In this document: piece after piece, positions 8,510-15,050 of the stretch
How the letters are laid out: each line of letters begins with the position of its first letter
Numbering within the stretch: the stretch's first letter is position 1
From: a virus
Direction: 5' to 3' (one strand)
Length of the DNA: 36,048 nt
Virus record (IMG/VR): IMGVR_UViG_3300042197_000101
Span: 1-36,048 of that record
The notes under the pieces: generated by a model
The model's database searches: none
What the model was told of the DNA's origin: nothing
What the model saw: the letters and a program-made list of their open reading frames with translations, nothing else
Program-made: the position numbers and the translations under genes

Positions 8510-9119
8510 CCTATTCCCGCAGCCAGTCGGTATCTACAAGTTAGACCGTGACCTGACCGACAAAGAGATTGACTTCATCAAGGGCCAAGAGACTCGCCCC
8601 AATATGGGCAATGTCACATCGGTCAACAACACGATCCTGCGCCACAAGGCGATGACCAAATTGCGGGACTTCATTGAGTCGAGCGTGTCTGACTACTTCG
8701 CTACGATTCACAACCCCAAGCACAAGGTCAACCTGCGGATCACGCAGTCGTGGTGCAACTACACCGAGCCTGGGCAATGGCATCACAAACACGCTCATCC
8801 CAATTCGTTTGTCTCAGGAGTCTTCTACCCGCAAGCCAATCGGGAGACAGACAAGATTTACTTCTACAAGGCTGGCTTCCAGCAGATTAAATTGCCTCCT
8901 GAGAATTGGAACATCTGGAACTCTGAGTCATGGTGGTTTGAGGTTGGCACTGGAGACTTGGTGCTATTCCCATCAAGCCTAGAACACATGGTCGAAACAG
9001 TACAAGGCGACCAGACCCGTATCAGTTTGTCGTTTAACACCTTTCCTGTTGGCAATGTAGGAGAGGAAGTCAGTTTGACTGGATTGCAGATTGGAGAATT
9101 AGATGGCTCATTTCGCTAA
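8499..9119 (+). CDS. 2-oxoglutarate/Fe(II)-dependent oxygenase-like protein
   Basis: The 206-residue protein fits the 2OG-Fe(II) oxygenase group represented by Pfam 2OG-FeII_Oxy_5. The iron-binding HxH lies in WHHKHAHPNSF (His98 and His100), followed by SGVFYP. The distal histidine lies in LVLFPSSLEHMVE (His163), and an arginine for 2-oxoglutarate in TRISLSFN (Arg174). These enzymes hydroxylate proteins or small molecules using oxygen and 2-oxoglutarate. The start is TTG at 8499, with GAGG six bases upstream and an 11-base overlap with the gene before. The location beside fibre genes hints at modification of a tail or host-surface protein, which is inference. Confidence 0.78.
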   Translation: MIHNLFPQPVGIYKLDRDLTDKEIDFIKGQETRPNMGNVTSVNNTILRHKAMTKLRDFIESSVSDYFATIHNPKHKVNLRITQSWCNYTEPGQWHHKHAHPNSFVSGVFYPQANRETDKIYFYKAGFQQIKLPPENWNIWNSESWWFEVGTGDLVLFPSSLEHMVETVQGDQTRISLSFNTFPVGNVGEEVSLTGLQIGELDGSFR

Positions 9120-9459
9120 GATTGAAAACGGAGTAGTCACCCAAGTCATTGTGGTTGATAACAAAGATTGCGCTGATGCCGCTGGTGTCGAGAAGGAATA
9201 CATCGGTGCTGCGTTCTGTGAGCGACTCTTTGGTGGAGAGTGGAAGCAAACCTCCTACAACGGGAATATGCGTAAAAACTACGCTGGAATCGGCTACACC
9301 TATAACGCTGACATTGATGCGTTTGTGCCACCCCAGCCTTTTCCGTCTTGGGTGCTAGACAATGACACCGCCCAATGGAACGCTCCTGTTGCTATGCCTA
9401 CTGATGGGCAAATGTATACATGGGATGAAGCAACAACCTCATGGCTAGTCCAAGAATGA
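9103..9459 (+). CDS. Small tail-region protein, unknown
   Basis: This protein has 118 residues and overlaps the oxygenase by 17 bases. It begins AHFAKIENGVVTQVIVVDN and ends YTWDEATTSWLVQE. This architecture, a short beta N-terminus followed by a Trp-rich segment (GGEWKQTSYNG, then PSWVLDNDTAQWNAP), is seen in many phages near the tail-fibre genes and in cyanophages. The function is not established; a fibre-associated or baseplate-associated role is guessed from position. Confidence 0.6.
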   Translation: MAHFAKIENGVVTQVIVVDNKDCADAAGVEKEYIGAAFCERLFGGEWKQTSYNGNMRKNYAGIGYTYNADIDAFVPPQPFPSWVLDNDTAQWNAPVAMPTDGQMYTWDEATTSWLVQE

Positions 9460-9465
9460 TGAATC

Positions 9466-9933
9466 ATGCTAGTCGAACTTGCGGCTGCAAATGCCGCCTT
9501 TGCTGTCATCAAGGAGGCGGTTCAGAATAGTGGCGAGATAATGTCTGCTGGTAAGGCAGTCATAGAATGGTTTTCCGCTAAGAACGAGTTACAGAAGAAG
9601 ATAGAAGAAAAGCCCGAGAGCGAGAGGAACGACCTAGAGGAGTTCTTCGCTCTTGAGGAAATGAAGCAAAAAGAGAAGGAACTCAAAGACCTGATGATTA
9701 TTCAAGGTCGCCCAGGACTCTGGGAAGATTGGCTGAAGTTTCAAGTTCAAGCCAGACACAAGCGGGAGGCCGCAAAAGCCGCAGTAATCCGCAAGCAACT
9801 CCAGAAAGAAGCAGAAAGAGACAGTCTCATAGAGAAGTGTCTCCTATGGTTTTGGCTGATTATTCTTATGGGCTTTCTAGTCTTAATTATCGTCGGTGCT
9901 ATCTGGTTCACCATCACGAAAGGTAAGTTTTAA
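9466..9933 (+). CDS. Coiled-coil protein with C-terminal membrane anchor
   Basis: The product has 155 residues. Residues 40-120 are highly charged and helical (KKIEEKPESERNDLEEFFAL; EEMKQKEKELKDL), most likely a coiled coil. A single hydrophobic helix at about 125-150 (LLWFWLIILMGFLVLIIVGAIW) is followed by a short basic tail. A tail-anchored coiled coil at the head of the lysis genes could be a holin regulator or a spanin-like component, but known inner-membrane spanins carry their helix at the N-terminus. It joins the holin by TAATG. Confidence 0.6.
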   Translation: MLVELAAANAAFAVIKEAVQNSGEIMSAGKAVIEWFSAKNELQKKIEEKPESERNDLEEFFALEEMKQKEKELKDLMIIQGRPGLWEDWLKFQVQARHKREAAKAAVIRKQLQKEAERDSLIEKCLLWFWLIILMGFLVLIIVGAIWFTITKGKF

Positions 9934-10415
9934 TGATTACGCTGTTGACTACTCTTGTATCGTTCCTTGCTGGTGGCTTACCTAAAATCCTAGACTTTTT
10001 TCAAGATAGGCAGGACAAGAAGCACGAGCTTGCAATGGCTCAGATGCAGACCGAGAGAGAACTTGCTATGGCCCGAGAGGGGTACATAGCGCAGCAAAAG
10101 GTCGAGGAGATCAGAACTGACCAAATTGCTATCCAGTCTCAATCGGACACTATTCAAGCGGCCCTTGCCCATGATGCAAAGATTGGCGAAGGTGCAAGTA
10201 AATGGGTAACGAATCTTCGTGCTTCTGTTCGCCCGATAGTCACTTACATCTTTGTGTTGGAATTAGTCATTCTTAACTTTGTCGCTATGTGGTGGGCAAT
10301 GCAGACTAGCGTGGATTTCAAGGTTGCGTTAGACCTGGTGTTTTCTGAAGATGAGATGCTAATAGTCTCCTCTATCGTGAGCTTTTGGTTCGGAACACAA
10401 GCGTTTAAGCGATGA
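9933..10415 (+). CDS. Holin, GTA three-TM type
   Basis: The 160-residue product resembles the GTA_holin_3TM family. An N-terminal hydrophobic helix (residues 1-22) is followed by a charged coiled coil (about 24-80), a RASVRPIVTYIFV segment leading into a second membrane helix, and a final SSIVSFWFGTQAFKR helix. Holins of this group permeabilise the inner membrane and release endolysin. The gene overlaps the lysozyme by ATGA, giving a compact holin-endolysin unit. Confidence 0.8.
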   Translation: MITLLTTLVSFLAGGLPKILDFFQDRQDKKHELAMAQMQTERELAMAREGYIAQQKVEEIRTDQIAIQSQSDTIQAALAHDAKIGEGASKWVTNLRASVRPIVTYIFVLELVILNFVAMWWAMQTSVDFKVALDLVFSEDEMLIVSSIVSFWFGTQAFKR

Positions 10416-10885
10416 CATTGGTAGAAATGTTGCGTCACCATGAGGGCGTAAGAAACAAACCTTATAGATGTCCTGCTTTGCTTTGGACTGTTGGTGTTGG
10501 AAGACTTATGTACCCAGAGCAAGCAATCCTTAAAATGCAGGATCGTATGAAGTACCCTCTAAGAATAGAGGACTTTAGAATCTGGTCAGATAAGGAAATC
10601 AATGAACTTCTTGAACAAGACCTTGCGAGGTTTGCACGAGGCGTGGATAGAATGTGCCCTATTACTACTCCTGGTCAAAGAGATGCACTCATTTCATTTG
10701 CTTTTAATGTAGGTTTAGGAAATCTGCAAAGATCAACAATAAGAATGAAACACAACAGAGGTGACTATGCAGGAGCCTCAGAAGCCTTTATGATGTGGAC
10801 AAAGGCAGGGGGAAGGGTCTTAAACGGACTAGTCAAAAGACGGAAAGACGAAAGAGCATTATATGAGTCATCACGAGACCGCTAA
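10412..10885 (+). CDS. Endolysin, T4-type lysozyme (GH24) with Glu-Cys-Thr triad
   Basis: The 157-residue muramidase hydrolyses the MurNAc-GlcNAc bond of peptidoglycan. The catalytic spacing E-8aa-x-5aa-T is exact: Glu11 in HHEG, Cys20 in YRCPALLWT, Thr26 in WTVGVGR. In T4 lysozyme the same numbers are Glu11, Asp20 and Thr26. The family is known to accept Cys at the middle position. Downstream GH24 features are TTPGQRDALISFAFNVG and the final RRKDERALY helix. There is no signal peptide or SAR helix, so export depends on the holin. Confidence 0.9.
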   Translation: MTLVEMLRHHEGVRNKPYRCPALLWTVGVGRLMYPEQAILKMQDRMKYPLRIEDFRIWSDKEINELLEQDLARFARGVDRMCPITTPGQRDALISFAFNVGLGNLQRSTIRMKHNRGDYAGASEAFMMWTKAGGRVLNGLVKRRKDERALYESSRDR

Positions 10886-11051
10886 AACCGCTGTAGATGC
10901 CATTTCTGTGGTGACTGTAGTTGGCACTCTTACCGAGGTTCTCCCAGCAGTTGCTGCCCTTTTTACGATTATCTGGACGGCTCTAAGGATATGGGAGACC
11001 GAAACAATTAAGTCACTAACAGGCCGAAGTAAAGATGCGCCTGTCGAGTGA
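10863..11051 (+). CDS. Small membrane protein, second holin or antiholin candidate
   Basis: The 62-residue product has a hydrophobic stretch from about residue 13 to 42 (AISVVTVVGTLTEVLPAVAA, then LFTIIWTALRIW). It can form one long or two short membrane helices and is followed by a charged tail (ETETIKSLTGRSKDAPVE). The size, the WTALRIWET motif and the placement right after the endolysin are typical of small class II holins. It overlaps the lysozyme by 23 bases. It may act with or against the three-TM holin upstream. Confidence 0.7.
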   Translation: MSHHETAKTAVDAISVVTVVGTLTEVLPAVAALFTIIWTALRIWETETIKSLTGRSKDAPVE

Positions 11052-11373
11052 TAGTTGCCGGATAGTCTACGAAACCCTGATACAACTCCCCCCGATAAGA
11101 GGGTGGAGGATGCCTCCTTCAGATAGGGTGATCTTCCAGGTGATTCGTGATCCTAAATGTTATGGGGAGTACGAGAACGAACCCCATGTCATCCGTATCT
11201 CGTCGTGTAAAGTTGGTCATCTGGACACATTAGTCAAAACGATGGCCCATGAGATAGTCCACCTCAAGCTCTGCAAAGACGGTTTTAAGGACTGGGATAA
11301 ACATGGGAAGGAGTTTAAGTCTCACGCTGGGAAGATATGCGCTGAGTTTGGATTCGACCCCAAAGAGTTCTAG
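11035..11373 (+). CDS. SprT-like zinc metallopeptidase
   Basis: This protein has 112 residues with a zincin motif MAHEIVHLKLC (His72, Glu73, His76) and a probable third ligand in DKHGKEF (His90), the arrangement of SprT/WSS1-like proteases. It is shorter than cellular SprT and lacks the C-terminal zinc ribbon. It overlaps the small holin gene by 17 bases. Possible roles include cleaving a host or virion protein, or aiding lysis from the cytoplasm; no signal peptide is seen. Metal binding is strongly suggested but the substrate is unknown. Confidence 0.75.
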   Translation: MRLSSDSCRIVYETLIQLPPIRGWRMPPSDRVIFQVIRDPKCYGEYENEPHVIRISSCKVGHLDTLVKTMAHEIVHLKLCKDGFKDWDKHGKEFKSHAGKICAEFGFDPKEF

Positions 11374-11765
11374 TGCCGACCAGAGACCCAGAAAAACAAA
11401 AGATTTGGTCTCGTAGACATTACGAGAAAAATAAAGCCTCCATCATCAAGAGGTCTGCGGAGCAAAAGCAGTCCTTCCGAGAGAAGTACAAGGCTTATAA
11501 GGCTTCTCTCTGCTGCCAATACTGTGGCTATAACGACTGCCCAGAGGCGCTAGACTTCCATCATGTAGTCCACGACCCCAGTAATAAGAAGGTCTACTAC
11601 CTAGCCGGACAGGGCCGTTTTAGGGCCGCTATGGAGGAGATCAAGAAGTGTGTGGTGCTCTGCTCTAATTGTCATCGACGACTGCACAATGACGCAGAGT
11701 TTGAAAAAGCAGTAATGCAAAAAATTAAGCGGGTTGTGAGGAAGATTTCGCAAAGAATTTCTTAG
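11373..11765 (+). CDS. HNH endonuclease with zinc-binding cysteines
   Basis: The 130-residue product has a basic N-terminal helix rich in Lys and Arg and an HNH nuclease core. The CQYC pair (Cys48, Cys51), DFHHVVHDP (His63-His64) and CSNCHRRLH (Cys97, Cys100, His101, His105) form the beta-beta-alpha metal site plus a structural zinc. It starts with GTG at 11373, sharing one base with the preceding TAG. Its last 41 bases run against the minus-strand operon. Freestanding HNH proteins can be homing or packaging nucleases; which applies here is unknown. Confidence 0.8.
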   Translation: MPTRDPEKQKIWSRRHYEKNKASIIKRSAEQKQSFREKYKAYKASLCCQYCGYNDCPEALDFHHVVHDPSNKKVYYLAGQGRFRAAMEEIKKCVVLCSNCHRRLHNDAEFEKAVMQKIKRVVRKISQRIS

Positions 11766-11868
11766 CGACTAACTCCTTCAACTTCCCGCCCAAATACTCC
11801 CCGTGTCGTCTTTCAAAAGAGTCCACGAACTCCCGCCTTTTCTTGAGGGCTTTCCAGCCGCTCACCAT
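11725..11868 (-). CDS. Small basic protein at the end of the leftward operon
   Basis: The predicted product is 47 residues starting MVSGWKALKKRREFVDSFER, strongly helical and basic. The longer open frame to 12045 runs through the winged-helix gene in another frame, so I place the start at ATG 11868. That start lies 20 bases after the upstream stop and is preceded by AGAGGGG. It overlaps the convergent HNH gene by 41 bases at its 3' end. It has no recognised family and could be a chance frame. Confidence 0.4.
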   Translation of the reverse strand: MVSGWKALKKRREFVDSFERRHGEYLGGKLKELVAKKFFAKSSSQPA

Positions 11869-11888
11869 CTCCGCTATCCCCTCTAGTT

Positions 11889-12125
11889 TTATTTCTGAGT
11901 CTCGTTCACAGATGATTCTGATTTCCTCCCCCGTGGCGTAAAACTCACCGAGCGATACGAGTTTCGTCCGTTTACTTTCTGTCTCTCTAGTAAACCTTGG
12001 CTGAACAGCCTCTCGCATATCTGCCGAGAATAGGTCGGGTCGCACAGGAAGTATTCGCTTATCTCTTTAGGAGTCTTGTAGGTCTTGCGTTGAAGGTAGT
12101 TCAACAGCTTTATTTCTAGCTTCAT
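11889..12125 (-). CDS. Winged-helix DNA-binding protein
   Basis: The 78-residue product has a clear winged helix-turn-helix pattern. LEIKLLNYLQRKTYKTPKEI forms helices 1 and 2, CDPTYSRQICERLFSQGLLE is the recognition helix region, and RQKVNGRNSYR is the wing. It overlaps the MazG-like gene by 59 bases and has no obvious Shine-Dalgarno site before ATG 12125, so translation may be coupled or start a little further in. As one of the last genes of the early leftward operon it may regulate early or late transcription. Confidence 0.6.
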   Translation of the reverse strand: MKLEIKLLNYLQRKTYKTPKEISEYFLCDPTYSRQICERLFSQGLLERQKVNGRNSYRSVSFTPRGRKSESSVNETQK

Positions 12126-12507
12126 AATTTTTAATTATCCGCACCATGTCCGGTGGAACCCACCGCTCTGGTTTCATTATCTTCCCGTTCTCATCTCTAC
12201 GGACGATCCCGAGTTCAGCGTCAATTTTCTTAAAGTTAGTGATTGCCACTTCATCCCATCCCCAGTCAAGTGGCAAGTCCATCGCCCTGGCTAAACCGAT
12301 GAGAACCCAGATAGAGTCGCAGATGGCATCTAAAGTTTCCGCCTTTGCGAGTATTTCCTCATCTTTGTTTTCTGCGGCATTAAAAGTAGCCAGAGCGACT
12401 TCTAGTTCACCAATTTCCTCGTTCACAAGGTCGTGATAGAGGGACACGAGCTTATGGCTAGGCTCGTGCCCACACGCCTTCATAAAGTGGTGGACATCGA
12501 CAATCAT
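12067..12507 (-). CDS. MazG/PRA-PH-like nucleotide pyrophosphohydrolase
   Basis: The 146-residue product belongs to the all-alpha NTP pyrophosphohydrolase group. NEEIGELEVAL gives the EExxE metal motif (Glu30, Glu31, Glu34), and ETLDAICDSIWVLIG gives the downstream E/D motif (Glu57, Asp60, Asp64). A phage-typical tail follows (ITNFKKIDAELG, then RDENGKIMKPERW and PPD). These enzymes hydrolyse NTPs or dNTPs or lower (p)ppGpp, and phages use them to adjust nucleotide pools. It starts in a TAATG overlap with the SSB-like gene. The last 20 residues lie over the winged-helix gene and may be dispensable. Confidence 0.8.
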   Translation of the reverse strand: MIVDVHHFMKACGHEPSHKLVSLYHDLVNEEIGELEVALATFNAAENKDEEILAKAETLDAICDSIWVLIGLARAMDLPLDWGWDEVAITNFKKIDAELGIVRRDENGKIMKPERWVPPDMVRIIKNYEARNKAVELPSTQDLQDS

Positions 12508-12722
12508 TAGAACGGCAAATCGTCTTTTGAGTCCATAGACTTCTCACGAGGTTCGGAGAGGATAAACCACCCGTCCGACCCTACTGGAATCGACTCCAGT
12601 TTAAGTGAGAGACCCTTCTGGCCTTCCATGACCACACCACACTTGATCCAGCGTTTCTTCTCTACGCCTTCTTTGTTGGTGTAGGAACCGCCATTAGCAA
12701 TAACTTCGTACTTGATACCCAT
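12507..12722 (-). CDS. Small ssDNA-binding-like protein with SSB acidic tip
   Basis: This is a beta-rich protein of 71 residues (IKYEVIANGGSYTNKEGVEK, then RWIKCGVVME) ending in SKDDLPF. That ending mimics the acidic DDDIPF tip with which bacterial SSB recruits exonuclease, recombination and restart proteins. At 71 residues it is about half the size of a standard SSB and would be a minimal OB-type barrel plus tip. AGGAGG precedes the ATG. Its place between recombination genes supports a role in coating ssDNA or recruiting host SSB partners. The fold is inferred. Confidence 0.65.
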   Translation of the reverse strand: MGIKYEVIANGGSYTNKEGVEKKRWIKCGVVMEGQKGLSLKLESIPVGSDGWFILSEPREKSMDSKDDLPF

Positions 12723-12743
12723 AAAACCCTCCTATTTAGGCGT

Positions 12744-12778
12744 TAAAAAAAATAAGTGCGTTTGCCCAAGACCCACTT
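12744..12778 (-). terminator. Rho-independent terminator after the AP2/HNH gene
   Basis: Read on the minus strand, AAGTGGGT (12778-12771) pairs with ACGCACTT (12761-12754) with one mismatch across a 9-base loop, and is followed by a T-tract of eight (12752-12745). It overlaps the stop codon of the HNH gene upstream. It would cut off or attenuate transcription before the SSB-like gene at 12722. Confidence 0.6.
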
Positions 12779-13268
12779 ACAAAAACCTTGCAAAACTTCC
12801 GTGAATCTCTAACCTTTTTTGCATGACAACTTGACAAGCCACATCAAAGTCATCGTACCTACCCAGAGGGTACTGTTTTTTCTTATATTGTATTTTTGCA
12901 AACCATTGACCACGACTATCATCCCAACTCACACCTTTAACGCCAGTTTTATTAGTTACCGGCAGCTTTGAGTTGCACAAATTTTGTGATTGAGTTGAGT
13001 CTCGTAGGTTGCTTATTCTGTTGTCTGTAGGGTCTCCGTTGATATGGTCAACATACCCATCAGGCCACTTGCCGTAAACATAAAGCCAAGCAAGCCTATG
13101 AGCACAATAATACTTTCCGTTTTGGTAAATGGTTATGTGTCTTTTTGCTTGCTTTAAACCCAATTTCCCGCCAACCTTGCTTCGGTTGCTAAAAACCTTT
13201 TTTCTTGAAAAAACACCCGTTGCTGGGTCGTAATTAAATGCTTCATGCAGTTCTGCTTGCGTAATCAT
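12777..13268 (-). CDS. HNH homing endonuclease with AP2 domain
   Basis: The product has 163 residues. Residues about 55-100 form an HNH_3 nuclease core (CAHRLAWLYVYGKWPDG, VDHINGDPTDNRISNLRD). Residues about 108-150 form an AP2-like DNA-binding domain (GVKGVSWDDSRGQWFAKIQY, LGRYDDFDVA). This is the standard architecture of freestanding phage homing nucleases. It starts in an ATGA overlap with a small membrane protein gene and carries its own terminator. This suggests a mobile insert placed in the recombination operon. Confidence 0.88.
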   Translation of the reverse strand: MITQAELHEAFNYDPATGVFSRKKVFSNRSKVGGKLGLKQAKRHITIYQNGKYYCAHRLAWLYVYGKWPDGYVDHINGDPTDNRISNLRDSTQSQNLCNSKLPVTNKTGVKGVSWDDSRGQWFAKIQYKKKQYPLGRYDDFDVACQVVMQKRLEIHGSFARFL

Positions 13269-13411
13269 TTGCTGTCTATCCAGTAAAGCCCAGCATTTGC
13301 TAGGCTGTATCCAAAGAACACAATAGCCATTGGCAAGTTGCCCCTCATTGCGTTCTCAACGCATATCCAAAGGTAGATAAAGCCGACAAAGGCTATCAAC
13401 CAACTACTCAA
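13265..13411 (-). CDS. Small two-helix membrane protein
   Basis: A 48-residue frame opens with TTG at 13411 (MSSWLIAFVGFIYLWICVEN) and contains NAMRGNLPMAIVFFGYSLAN before ending WIDSK. It has two hydrophobic helices separated by a short RGN turn. AGGGA lies six bases before the TTG, and the stop forms an ATGA overlap with the homing nuclease. The pattern resembles small membrane proteins I recall from other phages. Function unknown, possibly superinfection exclusion or lysis timing. It falls below usual size cut-offs and is easily missed. Confidence 0.6.
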   Translation of the reverse strand: MSSWLIAFVGFIYLWICVENAMRGNLPMAIVFFGYSLANAGLYWIDSK

Positions 13412-13595
13412 GATGCTTCCCTACACCTTCGCAGAACTCCCCGTAGATTTCTTCTACAGTCTGGACATCTGCAACGGCATATTTTAACTTGTCCCGTAGA
13501 TATCTAGCAAAGTCGTCAAGTTCTGCCAAGACATTCATCGCTAGGATCATCTGGTGAGCCTCATCGACATCATCCGTTTCTAAAGTGACTTTCAA
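13404..13595 (-). CDS. Small acidic phage protein, unknown
   Basis: The 63-residue product starts MKVTLETDDVDEAHQMILAM, and a basic patch ARYLRDKLKY lies in the middle. It resembles short acidic proteins common in phage recombination regions, with no assigned role. The start is TTG at 13595, supported by GAGGAGG with short spacing. It overlaps the 39-residue frame upstream and the membrane protein downstream. Confidence 0.6.
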   Translation of the reverse strand: MKVTLETDDVDEAHQMILAMNVLAELDDFARYLRDKLKYAVADVQTVEEIYGEFCEGVGKHLE

Positions 13596-13689
13596 GGAGC
13601 CTCCTCGCTTCTTCTCTGACTTCCTGGCTAACAGCCCACCCCAACCTCTCTGGGTCGAGCAGGGCCTCCAAAAACTCTCTAAGCCCCAC
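13570..13689 (-). CDS. Possible 39-residue helical protein
   Basis: A GTG-initiated frame at 13689 encodes MGLREFLEALLDPERLGWAV followed by SQEVREEARRLLESHF. The translation is strongly amphipathic and reads like a true protein, unlike the shadow frames around it. AGAGGAAG lies just upstream of the GTG inside the YqaJ 3' end (11-base overlap). It fills what would otherwise be an empty 83-base gap. No homologue is recognised, and a chance frame cannot be excluded. Confidence 0.45.
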   Translation of the reverse strand: MGLREFLEALLDPERLGWAVSQEVREEARRLLESHFRNG

Positions 13690-14293
13690 GAATCTTCCTC
13701 TCCATCTCGTTGACTTCTTCTAGGAACTCGTAAATCCGGCTCTCAAATTCGTTGAGTTCTTCCTCTGAGGGCTGGAACTTGATGATCTTGATTTGGGAGG
13801 ACTCGGGGAACATGGGGTGAAAACTACACCAGTAGACGAACTTCCGCCCCGTACAGGAGAGTTGTGCAAGTAACTGGGCGATGTATTCCTTGGGAATCTT
13901 GTCTGCAAGGAAGTTCTCGATATGCTTCGGGCCTTGGGGACACTTGATCTCTACCAACCCCCCGTCCGAGGTAAGGCCGTCAGGAGAGCATCCAAAGCCC
14001 TTGAGGATGGGGTGCTCTATGAAGCCATCTTCCTCTACCTGTAAGCCCGTCACAGAGGCGAATTTAAGCCTTGCTACACCTTCGTTTTCTGTCCCCCACC
14101 TCATAGCGGGAGTCTCGGGTATTACGGTAGCAAGACCCGTAAGGCGCTCACTAAGAATCTGAAGCCTGAGATTCTTTCTGTAAGCAGACTCGCCTGTCTT
14201 TGTCGTTGCCAGAGCGTCATCACATCTACTCGCTGTTAGTTTTCCGATTCGGGCTTGTAGCCACTGCTCGGATCGCTGCTCCATCTTCTCCAT
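13679..14293 (-). CDS. YqaJ-like exonuclease (lambda Exo/RecB-family)
   Basis: The 204-residue protein matches the YqaJ viral recombinase family, a lambda-exonuclease-type PD-(D/E)XK fold. Signature parts are QWLQARIGKLTASRCDDAL, MRWGTENEGVARLKF (Glu69, Glu71), GCSPDGL (Asp105) and LVEIKCPQ (Glu115, Lys117), then KEYIAQLLAQLSCTG. It would resect 5' ends of dsDNA to make ssDNA for the annealing protein encoded at 18830. AAGGAGGG precedes the first ATG; a second ATG nine bases in is also possible. It overlaps the Q-like gene by 58 bases. Confidence 0.9.
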   Translation of the reverse strand: MEKMEQRSEQWLQARIGKLTASRCDDALATTKTGESAYRKNLRLQILSERLTGLATVIPETPAMRWGTENEGVARLKFASVTGLQVEEDGFIEHPILKGFGCSPDGLTSDGGLVEIKCPQGPKHIENFLADKIPKEYIAQLLAQLSCTGRKFVYWCSFHPMFPESSQIKIIKFQPSEEELNEFESRIYEFLEEVNEMERKIRGA

Positions 14294-14637
14294 AAACCCT
14301 CCTTAGCCTTTCTCAATTCACTCTCAAACCTGTCCGTACTTATTTTCAACTTCTGGGCTATTGTGTGGCTGCCGTGGTACGGGTAAGACACAAACTTAGC
14401 CTTGACTACCATCCTCTGCATATTAGGGAGTTCCCTAACTAGCATCTCCATCTTTTCACCCTCCAAACAGTCCGGCTCGATGCTCGGTTCTGGCGGGTCG
14501 TATACATCCCCCAACTCGGGGACATAGTTTCCTTCGGCTGAAGCAGCTTTTGTTTGTACAGGTGGGCCTAGAATCCCCCACTCACACCAATAAGCCCAGT
14601 TAACTAGGTACTCGTCTACAGGATGACTTTGACGCAT
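14236..14637 (-). CDS. Q-antiterminator-like / sigma-like regulator
   Basis: The 133-residue product has an N-terminal YLVNWAYWCEWG segment and a Pro-rich loop. Its C-terminal helix-turn-helix (HTIAQKLKISTDRFESELRK) follows PNMQRMVVKAKFV. This layout recalls small Q-type antiterminators and sigma-region-4-like proteins of proteobacterial phages, where the HTH binds near a promoter and acts on RNA polymerase. If so it would switch on the large plus-strand late operon. No zinc-finger cysteines are evident, so lambda Q itself is not a close relative. The call is tentative. Confidence 0.5.
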   Translation of the reverse strand: MRQSHPVDEYLVNWAYWCEWGILGPPVQTKAASAEGNYVPELGDVYDPPEPSIEPDCLEGEKMEMLVRELPNMQRMVVKAKFVSYPYHGSHTIAQKLKISTDRFESELRKAKEGLWRRWSSDPSSGYKPESEN

Positions 14638-15050
14638 ACCTGGATAGGAACTACAAAAAAGTATTCTCCCTTCATATACTTATTGTCTTTCCTTTCTACT
14701 GGACATTGTAGAATTGTATTGTTGTCTACCCAAAGGGCTTCTGTCAAGTCGGCCTTAACCGAGAACAAAATGGTCGGTTTTTCGAGGGTAAAGAACTTCT
14801 TTTTCCTAAACGGGATGTGGAGGGTCTCAAAAGGGAACTTGTTTTGCCAGTTATGCCGCCTCTCTACCTCTACAAAGCCGACAGTCTCTCCATTCCTAGA
14901 GCAGACCAAATCCACCCCGTACTGATCTCCCTCCTCTACATCTAAAGACCAAGTGTTAAATAGGAACCGCCAGACCGCATCCTTGGCGGGTTGGTCGTTC
15001 TCGTCGTGGAGTTCACGAGAGAAGGGTTTTGATTGTGTTGTCGAGTGCAT
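14616..15050 (-). CDS. PD-(D/E)XK-like nuclease, putative
   Basis: The product has 144 residues. The core YGVDLVCSRNGETVGFVEVERR contains Asp47 and the Glu61-x-Glu63-Arg64 strand expected in a restriction-like nuclease fold, preceded by a helix with Trp27-Arg28. A conserved phage tail follows (FPFETLHIPFRKKKFF). The usual ExK lysine is replaced by Glu-Arg, so activity may be altered. Its setting with NinB, a Ref-type nuclease and YqaJ suggests processing of recombination intermediates. It overlaps both neighbours (38 and 22 bases). Confidence 0.6.
   Translation of the reverse strand: MHSTTQSKPFSRELHDENDQPAKDAVWRFLFNTWSLDVEEGDQYGVDLVCSRNGETVGFVEVERRHNWQNKFPFETLHIPFRKKKFFTLEKPTILFSVKADLTEALWVDNNTILQCPVERKDNKYMKGEYFFVVPIQVCVKVIL

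Noticed and set aside
11869-12045. Upstream extension of the 11725-11868 minus-strand frame
   Set aside because: It lies over the winged-helix gene in a different frame, and the winged-helix translation is much more protein-like.
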